From Salinivibrio costicola subsp. costicola ATCC 33508 = LMG 11651 (GTDB lineage Bacteria > Pseudomonadota > Gammaproteobacteria > Enterobacterales > Vibrionaceae), in assembly GCA_000565345.1 (NCBI GenBank), contig AQOF01000008.1, forward strand, positions 1 to 34,032: DNA of 34,032 nt, read 5' to 3'. The notes beneath the pieces were generated by a model. The model was given only the letters and a program-made list of their open reading frames with translations, had not been told where the DNA came from and did not search any database. A program made the position numbers and the translations under genes. Below are positions 27,943-34,032 of the stretch, one piece after another; position 1 is the stretch's first letter, and each line of letters begins with the position of its first letter.

Positions 27943-29739
27943 ATGCCTGAACCTTTTGACACCTCGCAGCCACCGTTTGATTGCCTAACGCCCGCACAAG
28001 CCAAACAATGTCGACAAGCGCTGGATGTTGGCTATTTTCGACGTGGTGACAGCCTGATCCATGCAGGCGATACGGGTGAGCAGCTGTTTATCATTATTAA
28101 AGGCAGTGTCGAAGAAGTCTCAGAAGAAGGCAAAGAAGTGTTTTCTCACTATACGTCTGAGGATTTATTTGACGTCCCCGCGCTCGTGCACGGCACCGCC
28201 AAACATCAATACCGCGCCCTAGAAGATACGCTTTGTCACCTACTACCGGCCGAGGTGTTTCTTGCGATCTACCATAGTAATCAAGACTTCCGCGATTACT
28301 TTGAGACCAACTTACAACGCCGACAAGCGTTAATGGTCCAGGCACGTCAGCAACAAAACCTCGCCGAATTTATGCTCACCAGGATTGATGATAGTAATAT
28401 TCAACCTGCGTTATGTATTTCCCCAACGCTGACGATAAAAGCCGCGACCGCGCAAATGAAAGCCGAACGCTGTGACTGTGCATTGGTGACGTTTGATGAT
28501 GGAGACTGCGGGATCATTACCCGGACGAACTTATTACACGCTTTGGTGCTCGATGGCTATGATCAATCTGCCCCCGTTGGCGAGGTGGCCACGCGCCCTG
28601 TGGTCAGTGTTGAGCGCGGTGACTTTCTTTTTCACGCCATGATCAGTATGACGCGCCAGCGCGTGAAGCGTGTGCGTGTGGTCGACCAGCAAGGGCAAAC
28701 CGCGGGGATGCTTGACCTGCCGCAAGTGCTGAGCCTATTTTCAACCCACTCACACGTGCTCAACTTGCAAATTGCGCGCGCCCAAACCATTGATGAGTTA
28801 GTTATCGCCGCCAATAGCCAGAGCAAACTGGTGCATACCCTATTTAATAACGGCATCCATACCCGCTTTGTGATGCAACTCATCGCTACCGTGAATGAAC
28901 AAATCATGGAAAAAGCCTTTCGCTTGTTGGTGCCCGAGAACTATCAAAACCAGTGCTGCATGGTGGTGATGGGCTCAGAAGGACGGGGCGAGCAAGTACT
29001 TAAAACCGATCAAGATAATGCGCTTATTCTCGCCGATGACCTGGACTGGCCGGATTGTCAGCAAGTCATGGCGGCCTTTTCACACACGCTTTATCAACTG
29101 GGCTACCCGCCCTGCCCCGGCAATGTGATGGTCAGCAACCCCAAATGGGTAAAAACCGCCTCGCAATGGCAACAAACCGTGCGCAACCTCGTCCAAAGTG
29201 CCAATGAACAAAGCGTGATGGATTTGGCCATCTTAGCCGATAGCCAGGCGATTGCTGGGGATCTCAGCTTGATTAATGCGATCCAAACACCACTTCACGA
29301 GGCGTTAAGTGACAATATGTTGGCGCTTAATACCTTTGTACGTCCCGCGCTGGCCTTCCGGGTTCCTTTGACCGTGTTTGGCTCGCTTAAAAGCAGTAAA
29401 GAAGGGCTAGATATTAAAAAAGGCGGCATTTTCCCGATCGTCCACGGTGTTCGCACCATGAGCTTAGAAAAAGGGATCACCGAGACCAATACCTTTGAGA
29501 GGCTCGCGCAACTGGCCCAGTTAGGCACACTTGCCGACGAGATGGCAGAAAACCTGTCAGAGGCGCTAAAACTGTTTATTCGTCTTCGTCTACGCCAACA
29601 ACTTCGTGGTGAGCAGCAAAGTAACCGTCTGGATGTGGCCGACTTACCGTCGAGTGAACGCGATCTGTTGCGCCACGGGTTGCACGTGGTGAAAAAGTTT
29701 AAACAATCCCTCGCATTCCACTATCATGTGAGGGATTAA
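27943..29739 (+). CDS. DUF294 nucleotidyltransferase-like signalling protein (cNMP + CBS domains)
   Basis: The 598-residue protein has a cyclic-nucleotide-binding-like domain (about residues 10-130), a pair of CBS domains (about 145-270), the DUF294 nucleotidyltransferase-like core with GSEGRGEQVLKTDQDNALI near 345-365, and the DUF294 C-terminal domain with GLDIKKGGIFPIVHGVR. The GS...D-x-D pattern is like GlnD-type nucleotidyltransferases. The role is unknown. Such genes sit beside acs and actP in Vibrionaceae and elsewhere, suggesting control of acetate metabolism. ATG 27943 has AGGAG seven bases upstream and is preferred to an ATG-less extension from 27928. Confidence 0.88.
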   Translation: MPEPFDTSQPPFDCLTPAQAKQCRQALDVGYFRRGDSLIHAGDTGEQLFIIIKGSVEEVSEEGKEVFSHYTSEDLFDVPALVHGTAKHQYRALEDTLCHLLPAEVFLAIYHSNQDFRDYFETNLQRRQALMVQARQQQNLAEFMLTRIDDSNIQPALCISPTLTIKAATAQMKAERCDCALVTFDDGDCGIITRTNLLHALVLDGYDQSAPVGEVATRPVVSVERGDFLFHAMISMTRQRVKRVRVVDQQGQTAGMLDLPQVLSLFSTHSHVLNLQIARAQTIDELVIAANSQSKLVHTLFNNGIHTRFVMQLIATVNEQIMEKAFRLLVPENYQNQCCMVVMGSEGRGEQVLKTDQDNALILADDLDWPDCQQVMAAFSHTLYQLGYPPCPGNVMVSNPKWVKTASQWQQTVRNLVQSANEQSVMDLAILADSQAIAGDLSLINAIQTPLHEALSDNMLALNTFVRPALAFRVPLTVFGSLKSSKEGLDIKKGGIFPIVHGVRTMSLEKGITETNTFERLAQLAQLGTLADEMAENLSEALKLFIRLRLRQQLRGEQQSNRLDVADLPSSERDLLRHGLHVVKKFKQSLAFHYHVRD

Positions 29740-29740
29740 C

Positions 29741-30364
29741 GTGAACGAGCTAGCTCGCTATTGGTATCGCTATCGGTTGCGCCACTCTCCTTATCGCGCG
29801 CTCTTTTTACCGCCAGATAAACGTACCCTGATATCACTGGATTGTGAAACCACCAGCCTTGACCCAGCTCATGCCGAGTTAGTCACGATTGCGGCGACAC
29901 CGATCAAAGGCAATCGTATTCTGACCAGTCAATCGCTGACACTCACCCTTGCCGCGCCCGAAAGTTTAAGCGCCAGCTCCGTGCGCATTCATCAATTGCG
30001 TCATCAAGATCTTGTCCATGGTGTCAGTGCCAAGCAGGCCATGACCTCACTGATCCACTTCATCGGTAATCATCCTTTGGTTGGCTACCATATCCGCTAC
30101 GACAAAAGCATTTTGGATCGCTATGCCCGTCAATATCTTGGTTTCCCGCTGCCCAACCCACTGATTGAAGTCAGCGACATTTATCAACGCAAATTAGAGC
30201 GCCTACTCCCTAATGCTTATCATGACATCAGCATGGAAGCGATCAGTCGCCATCTAGAGATTCCCCTTCCTGCTCGCCATGATGCTTTAGACGATGCCTT
30301 AGCAGCGGCCCTGATTTATGTTCGCCTGACGCAAGGCGAGATGCCAATCCCTCAATCTCGGTAA
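29741..30364 (+). CDS. DnaQ-like 3'-5' exonuclease (DEDDh)
   Basis: The 207-residue protein has the three exonuclease motifs: Exo I ISLDCETTSLDP (Asp34, Glu36), Exo II HPLVGYHIRYDKSILDR, and Exo III HDALDDALAAA. These place it in the DEDDh family of DnaQ/PolC epsilon-like proofreading nucleases. It starts with GTG one base after the DUF294 stop, so the two are coupled; this DUF294-exonuclease pair recurs beside acs in Vibrionaceae. Its link to acetate metabolism is not explained. Confidence 0.85.
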   Translation: MNELARYWYRYRLRHSPYRALFLPPDKRTLISLDCETTSLDPAHAELVTIAATPIKGNRILTSQSLTLTLAAPESLSASSVRIHQLRHQDLVHGVSAKQAMTSLIHFIGNHPLVGYHIRYDKSILDRYARQYLGFPLPNPLIEVSDIYQRKLERLLPNAYHDISMEAISRHLEIPLPARHDALDDALAAALIYVRLTQGEMPIPQSR

Positions 30365-30593
30365 TCCAGCGCCCTTGAATCGCAATAAAAGTGCGATCCA
30401 GCGCCCAGTAACTGGCCCGACAACACCACAATCCACTTAAAAATCAAGGGGCTCATCCTAAAGTCTAATTGCCGGATAGCCTTATCTGTCACACCTTTAC
30501 TGCATGGTTTACGTTTGCCAGGCCGCGGTAACGCCTGACATCTCACGACATGGAAGCGCCGCGCGGAGCATCGCGGACACGAGGAGAAACAGG

Positions 30594-32543
30594 ATGAGCG
30601 ATAGTCACGTATATCCCGTCATGCCTTCAATTGCACAAAAGGCACACGCTGATGAGGCCAAATATCAAGCTCTCTATCAGCAATCAATTACCGACCCTGA
30701 GGGATTTTGGCGAGAACAAGGCCAGATAATTGATTGGATAAAACCTTACAGCAACGTCAAGCACACGTCCTTTGATACGGGGCATGTCGATATTCGCTGG
30801 TTTGAAGATGGCACACTCAACGTGGCGGCTAACTGTATTGATCGCCACCTAAAAGACAAAGGCGATCAAATCGCGTTGATTTGGGAAGGCGATGATCCCA
30901 ACGACGATGCGACCCTGACTTACCAAGCCCTTTACGAGCACGTGGGTCGCTTTGCTAACGCCCTAAAAGCGCAAGGGGTTAAAAAAGGCGATGTGGTTTG
31001 CTTGTATATGCCGATGGTCATGGAAGCGGCCATCGCGATGCTCGCTTGTGCGCGCATTGGGGCGGTGCATACCGTCGTATTCGGTGGCTTCTCACCTGAA
31101 GCGCTTGCTGGCCGCATCATTGACTCGAACGCGAAAGTGGTGGTAACTGCGGATGAAGGGGTACGCGGTGGCCGTGCCGTCCCGTTAAAGCAAAATGTCG
31201 ATGAAGCGCTAACCCACCCCAACGTGAAGTCAATCGAAAAAGTGGTGGTCTACCAGCGCACAGGTGGCGACATTGATTGGCATAATCACCGCGATGTTTG
31301 GTGGCATGAGGTCACGGAAAACGCATCGGTGGATTGCCCCGCAGAAGAAATGCAGGCTGAAGATCCCCTTTTCATTCTCTACACCTCCGGCTCCACCGGC
31401 ACCCCCAAAGGCGTTCTCCACACCACAGGCGGATACTTAGTTTACGCCGCAATGACCTTCAAATATGTTTTCGATTATCAAGACGGCGAGGTGTTCTGGT
31501 GTACGGCCGATGTCGGCTGGATTACCGGTCACAGCTATCTGGTGTATGGCCCGCTCGCGAACGGGGCAAAAACCCTTTTATTCGAAGGTGTCCCCACCTA
31601 CCCGACCACGGCGCGAATGAGTGAAGTGGTCGATAAGCACCAGGTCAATATCCTCTACACCGCCCCCACCGCGATTCGCGCACTGATGGCCAAAAGCAAT
31701 GAAGCCGTGGCCGGCACCCAACGTAATTCGCTACGGATCATGGGATCGGTCGGCGAGCCCATTAACCCCGAGGCCTGGGAGTGGTATCACAGCACCATCG
31801 GTAATCAAGCCTGCCCAATTGTCGATACTTGGTGGCAAACAGAGACGGGCGGGATTTTGATTACGCCCCTCCCTGGTGCTACACCACTTAAACCGGGCTC
31901 AGCGACGCGTCCTTTCTTTGGTGTTCAGCCAGCGCTGGTGGACAACATGGGCAACCTTCTTGATGGCGCCACAGAGGGTAACTTGGTAATACTGGACTCA
32001 TGGCCCGGTCAAATGCGGACCGTATTTGGTGACCACGATCGCTTCGAGCAGACTTACTTCTCGACCTTCAAAGGCATGTATTTTACCGGTGACGGCGCGC
32101 GCCGCGATCAAGACGGTTATTACTGGATCACCGGCCGGGTTGATGACGTACTCAATATATCCGGGCACCGAATGGGCACCGCCGAAGTCGAATCCGCTTT
32201 GGTGGCATTCAATAAGATTGCTGAAGCGGCAATTGTCGGGGTACCTCATGATATCAAAGGCCAAGCTATTTATGCCTATATCACCCTCAACGCCGGTGAA
32301 GTGCCGAGCGCCGAGTTGCATAAAGAAGTGAAAGAATGGGTGCGAAAAGAAATCGGACCGATCGCCACGCCAGATTTCATTCATTGGACCGATGCGCTCC
32401 CTAAAACACGTTCCGGTAAAATCATGCGCCGAATTCTGCGTAAAATTGCCACAGGCGAAACCGGAAGCTTGGGAGATACGTCTACCCTTGCCGACCCGAG
32501 TGTGGTGGATAAGCTTATTGCAGAAAAAGAGAGTGTGGTGTAA
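30594..32543 (+). CDS. acs: Acetyl-CoA synthetase
   Basis: The enzyme activates acetate to acetyl-CoA via acetyl-AMP. The 649-residue protein, exactly typical, has the P-loop [83 protein letters not shown], and the acetylation-regulated lysine in [18 protein letters not shown]. The ATG at 30594 is chosen because GAGGAG precedes it and the protein then matches the family ([13 protein letters not shown]); the open frame extends upstream without support. Probably induced by CrbRS. The 230-base upstream gap should hold its promoter; no specific site was recognised. Confidence 0.95.
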   Translation: MSDSHVYPVMPSIAQKAHADEAKYQALYQQSITDPEGFWREQGQIIDWIKPYSNVKHTSFDTGHVDIRWFEDGTLNVAANCIDRHLKDKGDQIALIWEGDDPNDDATLTYQALYEHVGRFANALKAQGVKKGDVVCLYMPMVMEAAIAMLACARIGAVHTVVFGGFSPEALAGRIIDSNAKVVVTADEGVRGGRAVPLKQNVDEALTHPNVKSIEKVVVYQRTGGDIDWHNHRDVWWHEVTENASVDCPAEEMQAEDPLFILYTSGSTGTPKGVLHTTGGYLVYAAMTFKYVFDYQDGEVFWCTADVGWITGHSYLVYGPLANGAKTLLFEGVPTYPTTARMSEVVDKHQVNILYTAPTAIRALMAKSNEAVAGTQRNSLRIMGSVGEPINPEAWEWYHSTIGNQACPIVDTWWQTETGGILITPLPGATPLKPGSATRPFFGVQPALVDNMGNLLDGATEGNLVILDSWPGQMRTVFGDHDRFEQTYFSTFKGMYFTGDGARRDQDGYYWITGRVDDVLNISGHRMGTAEVESALVAFNKIAEAAIVGVPHDIKGQAIYAYITLNAGEVPSAELHKEVKEWVRKEIGPIATPDFIHWTDALPKTRSGKIMRRILRKIATGETGSLGDTSTLADPSVVDKLIAEKESVV

Positions 32544-32572
32544 CCCTAACGAAAGATTGCTTAGCAACCTTT

Positions 32573-32594
32573 GCCGCCCACGGGCGGCTTTTTT
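32573..32594 (+). terminator. Terminator after acs
   Basis: GCCGCC-CACG-GGCGGC followed by six T's, 30 bases after the acs stop. Confidence 0.85.
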
Positions 32595-32600
32595 ATTCTT

Positions 32601-32632
32601 GCGCGCTAAACCTGCTTTAGCGCGCATTTTTT
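32601..32632 (+). terminator. Second, tandem terminator after acs
   Basis: GCGCGCTAAA-CCTGC-TTTAGCGCGC followed by ATTTTTT forms a perfect 10-bp stem. It lies seven bases after the first terminator and would insulate acs from aroQ. Confidence 0.82.
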
Positions 32633-32672
32633 CAACACCAACAGGACGAAGTGTGCTGATTAGACCAGTATT

Positions 32673-32703
32673 TTGCTGCGATTTGCGGTGAATTCTCTAT
32701 AAT
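32673..32703 (+). promoter_or_regulatory. Putative aroQ promoter
   Basis: A perfect TATAAT at 32698-32703 is preceded by TTGCTG at 32673-32678 with a long 19-bp spacer. It lies about 110 bases before aroQ. The -10 is convincing, the -35 is weak. Confidence 0.45.
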
Positions 32704-32814
32704 TGCTATCACAAAGGATAAAATCGCATGTAGCGTACCATCACAGCATGCGTACCAGCAGGAATTCACACTAAGCTGACACGATGTTAGCGAATAGGAG
32801 AAGTAAGCCTCAAG

Positions 32815-33269
32815 ATGCCGACAAGAAACCACATTTTAGTCTTAAACGGCCCGAACCTTAACTTGCTCGGACGCCGTGAGCCTGAACACTATGGCTCTCA
32901 GACCCTCGCGCAAATCATGGCCGCGATAGAGGCTCAAGCCACAGGTTGGCATTGACCCTTGAGCACTTTCAATCCAACAGTGAAGCTAGCCTCATTGATA
33001 AAATCCACCAAGCGATGGAAAGCGTGGATTTTATTATTATTAACCCAGCCGCTTTGACGCACACCTCGGTTGCATTACGCGATGCACTGCTCGGGGTCAA
33101 CATTCCCTTTATTGAAGTGCATTTATCTAATGTTCACGCCCGCGAACCCTTCCGACATCATTCCTATTTGTCGGATAAAGCGGTCGGCGTGATCAGTGGC
33201 TTAGGGGCTGATGGTTACGAATTCGCCTTAACAGCTGCCGCACGCCACCTCGCGTTTGCGGCCCAGTAA
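32815..33269 (+). CDS. aroQ: 3-dehydroquinate dehydratase type II, frameshifted
   Basis: The enzyme removes water from 3-dehydroquinate in the shikimate pathway. Motifs: [25 protein letters not shown] at the N-terminus with the catalytic tyrosine, [18 protein letters not shown], and [38 protein letters not shown]. The two parts are in different frames; a base is missing near 32938-32945, around the [12 protein letters not shown] junction. Corrected length is 151 residues, standard for the dodecameric type II enzyme. The ribosome site (AGGAGA) is about 13 bases from the ATG, a little far. The position before accB-accC is typical of gammaproteobacteria. Confidence 0.9.
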
Positions 33270-33294
33270 AACAAAACATAAGAAGAGACGTATC

Positions 33295-33756
33295 ATGGAT
33301 ATCCGCAAGATTAAAAAACTGATCGAACTTGTCGAAGAATCGGGCATCTCCGAACTCGAGATTGCCGAAGGTGAAGAGTCAGTACGAATCAGCCGCTCAG
33401 CACCCGCAGCGCCAGCCCAAATGGCTGCGCCACAGTACGCACCACAATACGCAGCACCGGCTGCACCCGCGCCTGCCCCCGAGGCTTCTGCCGCAGAGCC
33501 AGCAAGCGCACCTAAACCGACTGGCCATCAGGTTCTGTCACCCATGGTTGGCACCTTCTACCGTGCACCGAGCCCAGAGTCGGCAGCATTTGTCGAAGTC
33601 GGCAGCCAAGTGAAAGAAGGCGACGCCTTGTGTATCGTTGAAGCCATGAAAATGATGAACCAAATCCAAGCCGATAAGAGCGGGGTGGTGAAAGCGATTC
33701 TGTGTGAAGACGGCCAGCCCATTGAATTCGACGAACCACTCGTGATCATCGAATAA
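33295..33756 (+). CDS. accB: Biotin carboxyl carrier protein of acetyl-CoA carboxylase
   Basis: AccB carries the biotin that AccC carboxylates and the AccAD transferase uses to make malonyl-CoA. The 153-residue protein has an N-terminal [34 protein letters not shown], a flexible Ala/Pro-rich linker (about 36-75), and the lipoyl/biotinyl domain with EAMKMMN, where Lys119 is biotinylated. The 'thumb' seen in E. coli BCCP is plausibly in [12 protein letters not shown]. It is the first gene of the accBC pair. Frame intact. Confidence 0.95.
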   Translation: MDIRKIKKLIELVEESGISELEIAEGEESVRISRSAPAAPAQMAAPQYAPQYAAPAAPAPAPEASAAEPASAPKPTGHQVLSPMVGTFYRAPSPESAAFVEVGSQVKEGDALCIVEAMKMMNQIQADKSGVVKAILCEDGQPIEFDEPLVIIE

Positions 33757-33766
33757 GCGAGGGCGC

Positions 33767-34032
33767 ATGTTAGATAAAATTGTAATTGCTAACCGTGGTG
33801 AAATTGCACTGCGAATTTTGCGTGCTTGTAAAGAGCTCGGCATTAAAACCGTGGCGGTGCATTCCACCGCAGATCGCGATCTTAAGCATGTCTTGTTAGC
33901 CGACGAAACCGTCTGTATTGGCCCCGCGCCAAGCAATCAAAGCTACTTGAACATTCCTCGCATTATCAGTGCCGCTGAAATCACCGGTGCTGTTGCCATT
34001 CATCCTCTGCTCTATCGAGAATCCGTATTCGC
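33767..34032 (+). CDS. accC: Biotin carboxylase subunit of acetyl-CoA carboxylase, partial (runs off the window)
   Basis: AccC carboxylates biotin on AccB using ATP and bicarbonate. The start [55 protein letters not shown] is unmistakable, followed by [22 protein letters not shown]. After IHP (34006) the expected GYGFLSENADFA is replaced by LLYRESVF; the DNA there resembles the expected text with several bases missing, so this end looks unreliable. It begins 10 bases after the accB stop. Confidence 0.88.
   Translation, partial: MLDKIVIANRGEIALRILRACKELGIKTVAVHSTADRDLKHVLLADETVCIGPAPSNQSYLNIPRIISAAEITGAVAIHPLLYRESVF

Overview
The window reads as a chromosomal piece of a marine or halophilic gammaproteobacterium, most likely Vibrionaceae. 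The signs are the Vibrio/E. coli-style rRNA leader at the left edge, sigma32-type groESL, the acetate-switch block (crbR-type regulator, DUF4212/SSS acetate symporter, CrbS-type SLC5-histidine kinase, DUF294 protein, DnaQ-like exonuclease, acs) and the aroQ-accB-accC block next to it. The left end stops in an rRNA operon leader, a usual contig break. The sequence degrades in the last ~26 bases of accC, so the window may be a complete contig.

Layout. 1-311 (minus): rRNA operon promoter, boxA and leader. 520-852: an SMR efflux gene. 931-4434 (minus): a group II intron inserted in the stop codon of groEL. 4434-6412: groEL and groES with a heat-shock promoter. 6632-7982: a MATE exporter. 8014-13459: a homogentisate (tyrosine/phenylalanine) catabolic cluster, with a MarR regulator and two matching palindromic operator candidates, then hmgA, a fumarylacetoacetase gene, maiA and aacS. 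13573-17238: fxsA, aspA and dcuA. 17451-17901: a Zur box and the zinc-free ribosomal proteins L31 and L36. 18035-32543: the acetate-switch region. 32815 to the end: aroQ, accB and the start of accC.

How the genes work together. The homogentisate cluster yields fumarate and acetoacetate, and aacS activates the acetoacetate to acetoacetyl-CoA. The acetate region senses acetate or acetyl-CoA status (crbS/crbR), imports acetate (DUF4212 + ActP) and activates it (acs). aspA and dcuA handle aspartate, fumarate and C4-dicarboxylates. AccB/AccC begin fatty-acid synthesis from acetyl-CoA. Much of the window therefore concerns carbon entering the acetyl-CoA pool.

The most notable element is the 3.5-kb group II intron. 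Its 5' end (GTGCGAC) overlaps the groEL stop codon, its predicted EBS1 is perfectly complementary to the last six exon bases, and splicing would change the stop from TAG to TAA. Downstream of the intact reverse transcriptase/maturase/HNH gene it carries two extra, tightly coupled small membrane-protein genes (126 aa and 30 aa) inside domain IV, which looks like unusual intron cargo.

A caution: groEL, groES, the MATE gene, hmgA, maiA, marC, actP, crbS, aroQ and accC all contain single-base frameshifts, many at short G/C runs. Several of these genes are essential, so most of these are probably sequencing or assembly indels and not real pseudogenes. I annotate them at full inferred length.
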